A stretch of 64,000 nt of DNA from Sphingobium indicum B90A. GTDB taxonomy: Bacteria; Pseudomonadota; Alphaproteobacteria; Sphingomonadales; Sphingomonadaceae. The notes beneath the pieces were generated by a model that saw nothing but the letters and a program-made list of their open reading frames with translations, had not been told where the DNA came from and searched no databases. Of this stretch, positions 17,386 to 27,046 are shown one piece after another (the stretch's first letter is position 1; each line of letters opens with the position of its first letter). Position numbers and translations under genes: made by a program. Location: NCBI RefSeq assembly GCF_000264945.2, contig NZ_CP013070.1:1612001-1676000 (forward strand). Direction: 5' to 3'.

Positions 17386-17552
17386 GGCGACGGGCACTGC
17401 GCGGTATCGAGCTTTAGCGAACATCCCTGAGGCGATAATCACATCCAAGGGGACTGTCCCTGGGCGGGTTCCGGCCCGATCTACATGGTTCCCACCTGAC
17501 GTTGAGGCGTCAGAGGATTTTCCAGCACACGGCCGAGGCGGTCCCGTCACCC
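17386..17552 (+). ncRNA. ssrS: 6S RNA
   Basis: The 167-base segment between zapA and the 5-formyl-THF cyclo-ligase gene is the expected site of 6S RNA. The ends pair: GGCGACGGG at 17386-17394 with CCCGTCACC at 17543-17551. The inside has an apical hairpin around GGGGACTGTCCC and paired strands flanking an open middle, as in the 6S fold that mimics an open promoter and binds sigma-70 RNA polymerase. Exact ends are approximate. A covariance-model search (Rfam 6S) would decide. Confidence 0.82.
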
Positions 17553-17590
17553 CCCTCCCGCAATGTCCTTTCGCCAACATAAGGCCCCCG

Positions 17591-18169
17591 ATGAGCGACG
17601 ACACAGACAAGGCGACCCTGCGTGCCATCGCCCGGCAGAGGCGGCGCGCCTTCGTGGCCTCGCTCGATCCGCTGGCGCACCGGCTGGCGTTCAAGGTGAT
17701 CCCCTCCCCCCTCGCCCGGCGGCTGGCGGACGCCGAGGTGGTGGCGCTTTACATGGGGCTGGACGACGAAGCCCCGGCCCAGCGGCTCGCCGCCCCCTTG
17801 CAGGCCATGGGCAAGACGCTGGCCCTGCCCCGCGTGCTCGATCGCCTCGGCAGCATGGATTTTCTGAGCTGGCGGCCGGAGGACCGGCTTTTCCCCGGCC
17901 TGTTCGGCACCAGCCATCCTGAACCGACCGGCGATCCGGTGACGCCCGACGTCATCGTCGCCCCGCTGATCGGCTTCGACCGGGCGATGAACCGGCTGGG
18001 CCAGGGGGGCGGCTATTACGACCGGGTCTTCGCCCGCTATCCCGACGCGCTGCGCTTGGGGCTGGCCTGGTCGGTGCAGGAACATGACGACCTGCCCGCC
18101 GATCCGTGGGACTTGCCGCTCAATCTGATCCTGACCGAAGTCGAACTGATCGAAGGATATGAGGCATGA
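17591..18169 (+). CDS. 5-formyltetrahydrofolate cyclo-ligase
   Basis: Converts 5-formyl-THF to 5,10-methenyl-THF using ATP (YgfA/Fau family). 192 residues. The N-terminal ATP-site region carries ARQRRRA near residue 15, and the C-terminal signature GFDRAMNRLGQGGGYYDR near 130-147 is intact. It stands right after 6S RNA, as in many proteobacteria, and may be expressed by read-through from it. Its stop overlaps the start of the DUF2842 gene (ATGA). Confidence 0.93.
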   Translation: MSDDTDKATLRAIARQRRRAFVASLDPLAHRLAFKVIPSPLARRLADAEVVALYMGLDDEAPAQRLAAPLQAMGKTLALPRVLDRLGSMDFLSWRPEDRLFPGLFGTSHPEPTGDPVTPDVIVAPLIGFDRAMNRLGQGGGYYDRVFARYPDALRLGLAWSVQEHDDLPADPWDLPLNLILTEVELIEGYEA

Positions 18170-18408
18170 GCATCGACCCCCGTCCCACCTACAGGCCAAG
18201 CTGGCGCAAGCCCGTGGGCATGTTCATGATCCTGGGCCTGATCGCGCTGTGGGCGGTGCTGGTGGGAAGCCTGTCGGGGCTGATCGGACGATTGCCGATG
18301 GTTGCGCAGGTGCCGGTCTACGTCTTTCTCGGCCTGATCTGGATATGGATATTGCCGTTGAAGCGCCTCCTGTCCTGGATGGAGACGGGGCGCTGGCGCG
18401 GTTTTTAG
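18166..18408 (+). CDS. DUF2842 small membrane protein
   Basis: 80 residues with two predicted transmembrane helices, about 18-38 and 45-66, and a short basic C-terminus (METGRWRGF). The N-terminal RPTYRPSWRKPVG and the ending are typical of DUF2842, an alphaproteobacterial family without known function. It overlaps the cyclo-ligase gene by four bases. A type-1 repeat begins about 20 bp after its stop. Confidence 0.85.
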   Translation: MSIDPRPTYRPSWRKPVGMFMILGLIALWAVLVGSLSGLIGRLPMVAQVPVYVFLGLIWIWILPLKRLLSWMETGRWRGF

Positions 18409-18429
18409 GCATTTCGGGTGGGAAGCCGT

Positions 18430-18575
18430 CATTCCCCCTCCCGCAAGCGGGAGGGGGTTAGGGGGTGGGCTGGCGCGACATGCGCGTTGCTGTGCAACGG
18501 CTAAGTTAGAAGCTCCCCGGATCAGGTCCGGGGTGGCGCCCACCCCTAACCCCTCCCGTTTACGGGAGGGGGAAT
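18430..18575. repeat. Type-1 palindromic repeat after the DUF2842 gene
   Basis: Hairpins CCCGCAAGCGGG and CCCGTTTACGGG at the two ends with the family flanks GGTTAGGGGGTGGGC and CACCCCTAACC. The middle also contains CCCCGGATCAGGTCCGGGG, a short palindrome shared with the third repeat family just downstream, so this copy seems to have received a nested insert. CATTCCCC and GGGGAATG mark the ends. Confidence 0.8.
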
Positions 18576-18610
18576 GTTTTTGGATTGGCCAGTTGCGGTC
18601 ATTGCCCCAC

Positions 18611-18702
18611 CGTCACCCCGGACTTGATCCGGGGTCCCGCTGCCTTGGGCCGGGCGCGGACTCAAAAAGAAAGCGGGACCCCGGGTCAAGCCCGGGGTGA
18701 CG
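18611..18702. repeat. Type-3 inverted repeat (CGTCACCCCGG ends)
   Basis: CGTCACCCCGGACTTGATCC and its near mirror GGTCAAGCCCGGGGTGACG bracket about 50 bases, with GGGGTCCCGCT / AGCGGGACCCC forming the inner stem. A second copy lies at 50753-50868. From 18703 to 19016 I see no gene or recognisable signal. Confidence 0.75.
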
Positions 18703-19016
18703 AATAGGGAAACCTCCGCTCTCCACCCAAAGGCCCCGCCGACCCATCGGGAACCATCCGTGGCCAAACGGCCACAACATCCTCGAAAACCATCCTATTT
18801 CTCCAACAGCCCCGAAATTTGGCCTGTCCTACTGCCCGCCGACCCGCCTATCCTTTCCGCCTCTTTGAAATGTCCGACACGCAACGCCTACGCGCGCCCG
18901 GGCACGCGCGCGCATACACTGTGAACTTCGGCGAAAAATGACGCAAATCAGCCATTATCGAAGGACGCAGGGCAAGCGCCGCGTCCAACAGCATCGTCAC
19001 TCGATCCGGGGGAGAA

Positions 19017-19093
<77 letters not shown>

Positions 19094-19179
19094 GCAGGGC
19101 GGCATCTTGGCGTGGGCCATGCAGGCCACCAGACGATGCTGATCTGGAAAACCATCCACCTCCTTCCTTTCAAGGAAAG

Positions 19180-19256
<77 letters not shown>

Positions 19257-19297
19257 GTTCGGTGTGGGCGGGCATCTATGCGGCCCCGTTCCCCCTG

Positions 19298-20452
19298 TCA
19301 ACCGCCTGCGACATCAGTTTCGCGGCTTTCGTCATTTTCTTTGCGCGGGTCGACCGTCAACGTGCCGCGCTCGAACAGGAAACCCGCTATGTCGGGCGTT
19401 CCGGCGGCCGACACGACCGTCTGGATGATGATCAGCAACGGCACGCCCAGCAAAGCGCCCGGCGTTCCCCACACCCATCCCCAGAAGGTCAGCGACACCA
19501 GGATCAGCAGCGGATTCATGGTCAGCCGCCGCCCCAATATCGTCGGTGTCACGACATTGGCCTCCACCAGGTGGAAACCGACCTGCAAGGCGGCGGGGAG
19601 CAGCGCCCTCCACACGTCGTCGAACACCATCAGCCCGCCCAGCGCCAGCAGGGCCGCCGCCAGCATCGGCCCGAAATAGGGCACGAAATTCAGCAGCGCG
19701 ACGATGCCGCCCCACATCAGCGGGGACGGCATGCCGATCAGCCACAGGGCGAAGGCGACCGCCAGGCCCAGGCACAGGTTGATCGTCGCGATGGTGAGGA
19801 CATAGGCGGATGTCGCGTCCACCACATTCTGGATCACCCGCGCCACCGCCATCGCGCCGTCGAAGCTGCCCCGGCTGTTGATCGTCCGCCGCCGCAGCCG
19901 CGTCCAGCCGGCCAGGAAGAAATAGATGATGAGCAGCGCGAACACCATCTGGATGATCGCCGCCGGGGCGGATGTGGCCGCGAACTGCAGCAGCGACCGG
20001 GGGGCGTCCACCGCCGCCGTCTGCGCCGCCGCCACCGGCCCGGTCGCCAGCATCTGCACCGTTTCGTCGACGAAACGCTGAAGCTGCGAATAGAAATCGA
20101 TCAGCGGCGCCAGGTTGTTCTGAATCTTGGGCAGCCGTTCGGGCAGCAGCCGGAACCAGTCGGCGGCCGGGACGACGATCAGCACCAGCGCCGTGTTCGC
20201 CACCAGCAGGAAGGCGATCACCGCCGTCAGCGCGGCCAGAGGCGAAGGCACGCTCCGCCGCTCCATCCACTCCAGGAAGGGCACCAGCGCAATGGCGATC
20301 ACCAGCGCGGCGGTCAGCGGCAGGAAGAACTCGGCGCCCTCCCTCAAGGCGAAGGGCAGCGCCAGGATCAGCCCGACGCCGGTCGTCAGCGCAATCGACG
20401 CCAGCAAGCGGTCCCGCCGCCGGTTGATCTCCTGCTGTTCCTGGGGTGTCAC
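19298..20452 (-). CDS. AI-2E family transporter (PerM/TqsA family)
   Basis: Integral membrane protein of 384 residues with about eight predicted helices: a pair near 20-75, one near 80-100, a long loop, then a C-terminal cluster from about 195 to 350. The family is named for an autoinducer-2 exporter, but members also act in Na+/H+ exchange and other roles, so the substrate is open. The start GTG at 20452 (VTPQEQQEINRRRD) is preceded by GAGG; a TTG at 20509 would add 19 less likely residues. C-terminal tail is acidic and soluble. It stands alone. Confidence 0.88.
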   Translation of the reverse strand: MTPQEQQEINRRRDRLLASIALTTGVGLILALPFALREGAEFFLPLTAALVIAIALVPFLEWMERRSVPSPLAALTAVIAFLLVANTALVLIVVPAADWFRLLPERLPKIQNNLAPLIDFYSQLQRFVDETVQMLATGPVAAAQTAAVDAPRSLLQFAATSAPAAIIQMVFALLIIYFFLAGWTRLRRRTINSRGSFDGAMAVARVIQNVVDATSAYVLTIATINLCLGLAVAFALWLIGMPSPLMWGGIVALLNFVPYFGPMLAAALLALGGLMVFDDVWRALLPAALQVGFHLVEANVVTPTILGRRLTMNPLLILVSLTFWGWVWGTPGALLGVPLLIIIQTVVSAAGTPDIAGFLFERGTLTVDPRKENDESRETDVAGG

Positions 20453-20624
20453 GCCTGAAATATCCTCGCCCGCCGCCCTTTTTCTGCACGGGCGGCGCCC
20501 GCCCGTCAATTTCGGCCCGATAATTTACATCAGCGGATCAGGCGGATAGCAAGGGAAACAAGGCCTTAACCAAATCTTCGGCACCTGCTGCCACATTGGC
20601 CGGGCAACAGCTTGGGGGACTGGG

Positions 20625-21092
20625 ATGAAATCGGGGGCTTGGCTGGTCGCCCTGGCCTGCATGGCGGCGCCGCAGCTTGCCTGGGCACGGCAGGAAATCC
20701 GGCTGGAACGGCAGATGTTCGTGGAGCGGGTCAGCACCGACATCAACGGCCGCGCCCGCCGCGTGCTGGAAAGCGCCGGCCGGGCGGAATCGGGCGACCA
20801 GCTCATCTTCGTCGTCAACTGGCGCAATGCGGGCAACCGCACGATCCGCAACCTGGCCGTCACCAACGCCGTCCCGCGTGGCGCTCAGCCAGACCTCACC
20901 GATCCCGCCATGCAGGTGTCGGTCGACGGCGGCGCACGATGGGGCCGCCTCTCCGACCTATGGCTGCCGACGGCGCTGGGCGGCACCCGCCGCGCAGTCC
21001 CCGCCGACATCACCCATATCCGCTGGACCGTCCCCGACGAAATATCCCCCGGCGAAAGCGGTCGCCTCAGTTATCGCGCCACGGTACGTTGA
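20625..21092 (+). CDS. Secreted protein with DUF11-like conserved repeat domain
   Basis: 155 residues. A clear signal peptide (MKSGAWLVALACMAAPQLAWA, cleavage after AWA) is followed by one immunoglobulin-like domain with the pattern VNWRNAGNRTIRNLAVTNAVP and TVPDEISPGESGRLSYRATV, which resembles DUF11-type domains of surface proteins. A good ribosome binding site (GGGGGACTGGG) precedes the ATG. No neighbour suggests a partner; it is divergent from the permease gene. Function unknown. Confidence 0.8.
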   Translation: MKSGAWLVALACMAAPQLAWARQEIRLERQMFVERVSTDINGRARRVLESAGRAESGDQLIFVVNWRNAGNRTIRNLAVTNAVPRGAQPDLTDPAMQVSVDGGARWGRLSDLWLPTALGGTRRAVPADITHIRWTVPDEISPGESGRLSYRATVR

Positions 21093-21100
21093 GAGCGCAA

Positions 21101-21140
21101 ACTAATCCTCCATACGCGCAGCGTGGGGAGGAATGGGATA
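21101..21140. repeat. Single-hairpin relic of the type-2 repeat
   Basis: CTAATCCTCC-ATACGCGCAGCGT-GGGGAGGAATGGGATA matches the first hairpin and the terminal flank of the full copies at 11013 and 30650. It may serve as a bidirectional terminator between the convergent secreted-protein and bkdB genes. Confidence 0.6.
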
Positions 21141-21147
21141 CCGCCTC

Positions 21148-22395
21148 TCAATCCGCAAACAATAGAACCGGCGTCTCCAATAACTTCCGCACCGCCTGGA
21201 CAAAGCTCGCCGCATCCCATCCATCCACCACCCGATGGTCGCAACTGATCGACAGGTTCATGAGCTTGGCGGGCACCACCTCCTTCCCCCGGAAGACAGG
21301 CCGCTCGACGATGCGGTTCGGGCCGATGATCGCGACTTCCGGCCGGTTGATCACCGGCGTCGTCGCCACCCCGCCCAGCGGCCCCAGCGACGTCAGCGTC
21401 AGCGTGGAGCCGGACAGCTCATCCGACCTGGCCTTGCCCGCGCGAACGGCGTCGGCCAGCCGCTTGATCTCCGCCGCGAGCTGCCAGACATTGCGGTCCT
21501 GCGCGTCGCGGATCACCGGCACCATCAGCCCCGCGTCGGTCTGGGTCGCGATGCCCATATGCACCGCGCCATGGCGCGTCACCACCCCCGCTTCATCGTC
21601 ATAGCGCGCGTTCAGCATGGGAAAATCCGGCAGCGCGCGACAGATCGCCACGATCAGCAGCGGCAGCAGAGTCAGCTTGGGCCGTTCGCCGCGATGGGCG
21701 TTCAACTGCTCGCGGGTTTCCTCCAGCGCGGTGACGTCGATCTCCTCGACATAGGAGAAATGCGGGATGGCGCGTTTGGAGGCGGCCATATTCTCCGCGA
21801 TGCGGCGGCGCAGGCCGATGACCTTGACCTCTTCGTCGGCGCGCCTTGCCGCGCGCCCGGCCGGCCGATAGCCCTGACCCGCCCCATAAAGCAGGAAGGC
21901 ATCCAGATCGGAATGGCGGATATGATCGCCGCTGGGCTTCACCTGGGCAAGATCGATCCCCAATTGCTTCGCCCGCGCCCGAACGGCGGGGGAAGCCAGC
22001 ACTTCTCCCTTCTCTCTCAAAGACGGGTCGGGGGTAGCTTCCGGCGGGGCCGGCTGTTCTTCAAAGGCCGGGGCAAGCTCGCTTCGCTCGCCATCCACCC
22101 CCGGCCCCTCCCTGGAAGGGAGGGGAGAAGGGGGAGCAGGCGTCTCCCCTTCCCCCTCCGTCTCGATCTCCACCAGCATCGATCCGATGGCGATCTGCTG
22201 CCCCGGCTCGCCCGCCAGCCGGACCACGGTGCCCGCGACCGGCGATTCCATCTCCACCGTCGCCTTGTCGGTCATCATGTCGGCGATCGGCTGGTCCTCC
22301 TCGACCCGGTCGCCGACCTTCACGTGCCAGCCGACGATCTCCGCTTCCGCGATGCCTTCGCCGATGTCCGGCAACCTGAACGTAAAAAGCGCCAT
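21148..22395 (-). CDS. bkdB: Dihydrolipoyl acyltransferase E2, branched-chain 2-oxoacid dehydrogenase
   Basis: Core subunit of the branched-chain keto acid dehydrogenase complex; moves acyl groups from E1 via lipoamide to CoA. 415 residues: one lipoyl domain (1-80) with the lipoylated Lys44 in MTDKATVE, a subunit-binding domain around 133-170 (SPAVRARAKQLGIDL), and the catalytic domain 190-415 with the active-site motif SCDHRVVDGWDA. The linker between the first two domains (about 86-131) appears to be encoded by a type-1 palindromic repeat in frame. It is last in the bkdA1-A2-B operon, 9 bp after bkdA2. A pyruvate-specific E2 is less likely, given the E1 partners. Confidence 0.92.
   Translation of the reverse strand: MALFTFRLPDIGEGIAEAEIVGWHVKVGDRVEEDQPIADMMTDKATVEMESPVAGTVVRLAGEPGQQIAIGSMLVEIETEGEGETPAPPSPLPSREGPGVDGERSELAPAFEEQPAPPEATPDPSLREKGEVLASPAVRARAKQLGIDLAQVKPSGDHIRHSDLDAFLLYGAGQGYRPAGRAARRADEEVKVIGLRRRIAENMAASKRAIPHFSYVEEIDVTALEETREQLNAHRGERPKLTLLPLLIVAICRALPDFPMLNARYDDEAGVVTRHGAVHMGIATQTDAGLMVPVIRDAQDRNVWQLAAEIKRLADAVRAGKARSDELSGSTLTLTSLGPLGGVATTPVINRPEVAIIGPNRIVERPVFRGKEVVPAKLMNLSISCDHRVVDGWDAASFVQAVRKLLETPVLLFAD
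22003..22140. repeat. Type-1 repeat copy translated in frame within bkdB
   Basis: On the plus strand, GGGTCGGGGGTAGC, then GGCCGGCTGTTC, then GCTCGCTTCGCTCGCC, then CCACCCCCGGCCCCTCCC and a terminal CCCTCCCTGGAAGGGAGGGG hairpin reproduce the block order of the intergenic copy at 6587-6722. Read as bkdB codons it gives a Pro/Glu-rich linker containing PLPSREGPGV and TPDPSLREKG. There is no stop and no frame change. Confidence 0.7.
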
Positions 22396-22404
22396 GACAG
22401 CCCC

Positions 22405-23454
22405 TCAATCCTTCAAAATCTTGTTGATCGCCTCGCGGATGCGCACCGGGCCGGGGAAATAGGCCCATTCCAGGCTGTGCGGATAGGGCGTGTCGAAGCC
22501 GGTCACGCGCTCGATCGGCGCTTCGAGATGGTAGAAGCACCGCTCCTGCACCAGGGCGGAAAGTTCCGCGCCGAAACCGCTCGTCCGCGTCGCCTCATGT
22601 ACGATCATGCAGCGCCCGGTCTTGCGCACCGACCGCTCTATGGCCTCGATGTCCAGCGGCACCAGCGTGCGCAGGTCCAGGATTTCCGCATCCACGCCCA
22701 TTTCGGCCACGCTGTTCTCTACCACATGCACCATCGTGCCATAGCAGAGCACGGTCAGCGCCTCGCCCGCCCGCGCCACCCGCGCCTCGCCCAGCGGAAC
22801 GCGGTAATGGCCGGTCGGCACCTGCGCCTGCGCATGCCCCGCCCAGCTTCGCGCCGGCGTGTCGTAATGGCCGTCGAACGGCCCGTTATAGATGCGCTTG
22901 GGTTCGAAGAAGATGACCGGATCATTATCCTCTATGGCCGCGATCAACAGGCCCTTGGCGTCATAGGGGGTCGAGGGGATCACCGTCTTCACGCCCGACA
23001 CATGGGTGAAGATGCCCTCGGGCGACTGGCTGTGCGTCTGTCCGCCGAAAATGCCGCCGCCAAAGGGCGAGCGCACCGTCATGGGCGAGATGAACTCCCC
23101 CGCGGAGCGATAGCGAAGCCGCGCCGCTTCCGACACGAGCTGGTCCAGCGCGGGATAGATATAATCGGCGAACTGGATTTCCGGCACCGGCCTCAGGCCA
23201 TAGGCGCCCATGCCCACCGCGACGCCGATGATGCCGCATTCGGTGATCGGCGTGTCGAACACGCGGTTCTTGCCATATTTCTGCTGCAAGCCCGCCGTGG
23301 CGCGGAAGACGCCGCCGAAATAGCCGACATCCTCGCCCATCACGACCACGGCGGGGTCGCGCCCCATCATCACGTCCAGCGCGCTGTTGATCGCCTGGAT
23401 CATGTTCATCTGCACCGTGTCGCCGCGGATTTCCGTCACCGCTTCGCTCATCAT
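22405..23454 (-). CDS. bkdA2: 2-oxoisovalerate dehydrogenase E1 beta subunit
   Basis: Beta subunit of the ThDP-dependent E1 of branched-chain keto acid oxidation (valine, leucine, isoleucine breakdown). 349 residues with an N-terminal pyrimidine-binding domain (MGEDVGYFGGVFRAT near 40; FDTPITECGIIGVAVGMG near 70) and a C-terminal transketolase-like domain (ILDLRTLVPLD near 260). The ATG lies 5 bases after the bkdA1 stop. The operon contains no E3 gene, so the dihydrolipoamide dehydrogenase must come from elsewhere. Confidence 0.94.
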   Translation of the reverse strand: MMSEAVTEIRGDTVQMNMIQAINSALDVMMGRDPAVVVMGEDVGYFGGVFRATAGLQQKYGKNRVFDTPITECGIIGVAVGMGAYGLRPVPEIQFADYIYPALDQLVSEAARLRYRSAGEFISPMTVRSPFGGGIFGGQTHSQSPEGIFTHVSGVKTVIPSTPYDAKGLLIAAIEDNDPVIFFEPKRIYNGPFDGHYDTPARSWAGHAQAQVPTGHYRVPLGEARVARAGEALTVLCYGTMVHVVENSVAEMGVDAEILDLRTLVPLDIEAIERSVRKTGRCMIVHEATRTSGFGAELSALVQERCFYHLEAPIERVTGFDTPYPHSLEWAYFPGPVRIREAINKILKD

Positions 23455-23459
23455 GTCGC

Positions 23460-24812
<1,353 letters not shown>

Positions 24813-24862
24813 ACCCGCAAAGGCAAGCCTTGCTGACCCATCTGGCCGCGCCTCGTCCTCCG

Positions 24863-25798
24863 CTAGACGGCGACGGGGGCGGCGATATGCCTTTGCGGCG
24901 CGTAATCGGCCACTTCGAAATCCTCGATCCGATAATCGAAAATGCTCGAAGGGCGGCGGTTGATCCGCAATTTCGGGCTGCCCGACGGAATTCGGCCGAT
25001 CTGCTCCTCCACCAGTTCGGCGTGGTTGAGGTAGAGATGCACGTCCCCGCCCTGCCAGACGATCTCGCCGGCCTCCAGATCGCATTGCTGCGCCAGCATC
25101 CGGGTGATCATCGACAGGCCGAATATATTGAAGGCGAAGCCCAGCCCCAGGTCGCAACTCCGCTGGAACAGCAGCCCATTCAGCCGCCCGTTCGCCACCT
25201 GGAACTGATAGGTCATGTGACAGGGCGGCAGCGCCATGCGCGATACTTCCGCCACGTTCCAGCCAGTGAACAGCAAGCGCCGCGAGCCGGGGCTGGTCCG
25301 AATCGCCTCGACCAGATCGGCAATCTGGTTATGTCCCTGCGCCGCCCGGCGGTAGAGGCCGTCCCCGACCTCCTCATAGCGCGGCCAGTTCACCCATTGC
25401 GCGCCATAGACCGGCCCCAGATCGCCCCAGCGCGCCGCGAAGGCCTGATCCTCGACGATCCGCGCCTCGAACGCGTCGCGGTCGATTTCCTCGCCCGTGG
25501 CCTTGCGGTAACTGTCCAGCGGCCAGTCGGTCCAGATATGCACGCCCTGCCGCACCAGTTCGCGGATGTTGGTGTCGCCGGTCAGGAACCACAGCATCTC
25601 CCGCGCGGCAACCTTCCAATAGACCCGCTTGGTGGTGAGCAGCGGCACCGCGTCGTCGGCCAGCGAAAAGCGCATCGTCGCGCCCAATATCGACCGCGTG
25701 CCCACGCCCGTCCGGTCGATCCGCTCATCCCCATGCAGCCAGATGTGCCGCATCAGGTCCAGATATTGCTGCTCATAATGGGGCGGAGAGGATGCCAT
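24863..25798 (-). CDS. thyA: Thymidylate synthase
   Basis: Methylates dUMP to dTMP with methylene-THF. 311 residues. Family motifs: RTGVGTRSILG near residue 30, RELLWFL equivalent AREMLWFLTGDTNI near 60, the catalytic Cys in ALPPCHMTYQF near 195, GLLFQRSCDLGLGFAFNI near 210, and DVHLYLNH near 255. The ATG at 25798 gives the expected N-terminus; a longer frame upstream overlaps the next gene on the other strand. It stands alone, downstream of nothing in the same direction. Confidence 0.96.
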   Translation of the reverse strand: MASSPPHYEQQYLDLMRHIWLHGDERIDRTGVGTRSILGATMRFSLADDAVPLLTTKRVYWKVAAREMLWFLTGDTNIRELVRQGVHIWTDWPLDSYRKATGEEIDRDAFEARIVEDQAFAARWGDLGPVYGAQWVNWPRYEEVGDGLYRRAAQGHNQIADLVEAIRTSPGSRRLLFTGWNVAEVSRMALPPCHMTYQFQVANGRLNGLLFQRSCDLGLGFAFNIFGLSMITRMLAQQCDLEAGEIVWQGGDVHLYLNHAELVEEQIGRIPSGSPKLRINRRPSSIFDYRIEDFEVADYAPQRHIAAPVAV

Positions 25799-25955
25799 GG
25801 GGACACTTTCATGATTCTGGCGGGCTGCCCCCTCCTGTAGCGAAGCGGCCCGCCGACGCCAAATGCTGCGAAACGGACAAGATTGGCTGCCGCTTCCTCC
25901 GAAAAGGACCAGCCTTCCCCTACCGCCCGGGCGGCGCAGGGCCATTCTGCGACGC

Positions 25956-26249
25956 ATGCCGCAACCCGCCTCCCTGAACCTTCTCGTCCTGGACGACGAA
26001 TGGCGGCCGCTTCACCGGCTGCGCGCCGATCAGGACTGGCGCGACACCGTGAACGCGCTGCTGCGGTGGGAGAGCCGTTGGCTGGCGATCGAGCAGCAGC
26101 GGCCCGACAGCCCCTTTCCGCGCTGGGCCGACATCCGGCTGACCCGGACCCTCTCGAAACGCCTGCGTCCGATCGAGATCGCGCTGGCGGACCATGTGAT
26201 TCACGGGCGAAAGGGGCGTTTCAGCTTCCGCCAGGCGGGGCTTTTATGA
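25956..26249 (+). CDS. Conserved-looking small protein of unknown function
   Basis: 97 residues, basic and tryptophan-rich (DEWRPLHRLR, DWRDTVNALLRWESRW, FPRWADIRLTR), no signal peptide or membrane helix. Two amphipathic helices are likely. Codon use matches the neighbours. It runs divergently from thyA and ends about 100 bp before tRNA-Pro. No family recognised, but the frame is the only plausible gene in the stretch. Confidence 0.6.
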   Translation: MPQPASLNLLVLDDEWRPLHRLRADQDWRDTVNALLRWESRWLAIEQQRPDSPFPRWADIRLTRTLSKRLRPIEIALADHVIHGRKGRFSFRQAGLL

Positions 26250-26353
26250 ACCGCCCAAAAAAAACCGCAACGGCCGCTTGCCAGCCGGAAAAGCCACCTC
26301 TATAGGCTGCGGCCTGCCCAGCGGGCCCGCCTCGAAACGGACCCGCTATCGGT

Positions 26354-26430
26354 CGGGGAGTAGCTCAGCCTGGTAGAGCACTGTCTTCGGGAGGCAGGGG
26401 CCGGAGGTTCGAATCCTCTCTCCCCGACCA
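26354..26430 (+). tRNA. tRNA-Pro (CGG)
   Basis: Complete 77-base cloverleaf: acceptor CGGGGAG / CTCCCCG, D-arm AGCTCAGCCTGGTAGAGC, anticodon stem CTGTC / GGCAG with loop TTCGGGA (anticodon CGG), T-arm GGTTCGAATCC, discriminator A and encoded CCA. It reads CCG codons, abundant in this genome. Confidence 0.95.
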
Positions 26431-26487
26431 TCATATTTGTCGGAAAATCCATGGTTTTCGCGACAGCATGCTTCCACGGCAAAGCCC

Positions 26488-26979
26488 ATGAAAAATCCGC
26501 CGACGATCGAGATGGACGAATTCGACCGGAAGATCGTCGCCGCCCTCATAGAGGACGGCCGCATGACCGTCACCGACCTGGCCCAGGCGGTGGGCCTGTC
26601 CAAGACGCCCTGCCAGGTCCGCCTGCGCCGCCTCATCGAAACGGGGGTGATCCGGGGATTTCGGGCGATCGTCGATCCGGCGAAGCTGGGCATGGACCAT
26701 GTCGCCTTCGCCGAGGTGAAGCTGTCCGACACGCGCGAAAAGGCGCTGGACGAGTTCAACGCCGCCGTCCGCCGCATTCCCGAGGTCGAGGAATGCCATA
26801 TGATCGCCAGCAGCTTCGATTATCTGCTGAAGGTGAGGACGGCCGACATCCGCCGTTACCGCGCCGTGCTGGGGGAGAAGATCTCCAGCCTGCCCCATGT
26901 CGCCAGCACCTCCACCTATGTCGCGATGGAAACCGTGCTGGACGCGAGCGGCCATCCCCGCGCCAAGAGTCGTAATTGA
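26488..26979 (+). CDS. Lrp/AsnC family transcriptional regulator (PutR-like)
   Basis: 163 residues: an N-terminal winged helix-turn-helix (about 8-65; FDRKIVAALIEDGRMTVTDLAQAVGLSK holds the first helices, TPCQVRLRRL the recognition helix) and a C-terminal RAM ligand-binding domain (about 75-155). The C-terminal half, including LGMDHVAFAEVKLSDTREKA and CHMIASSFDYLLKVRT, is of the kind seen in proline dehydrogenase activators (PutR). No proline gene is nearby; the bkd operon 1.7 kb away is an alternative target. Starts at 26488 or 26512 are both possible. Confidence 0.88.
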   Translation: MKNPPTIEMDEFDRKIVAALIEDGRMTVTDLAQAVGLSKTPCQVRLRRLIETGVIRGFRAIVDPAKLGMDHVAFAEVKLSDTREKALDEFNAAVRRIPEVEECHMIASSFDYLLKVRTADIRRYRAVLGEKISSLPHVASTSTYVAMETVLDASGHPRAKSRN

Positions 26980-27046
26980 CGCGATCCGAAAAGACGATGG
27001 AGGATTTTGCTTAGTATCGGGCGAGCTTCCCGTTACCATTACGCTC

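Noticed and set aside
18409..19016. Small open frames between the DUF2842 gene and the tRNAs
   Set aside because: They fall on repeats or antisense to tRNA genes; no ribosome binding site or conserved-looking sequence.
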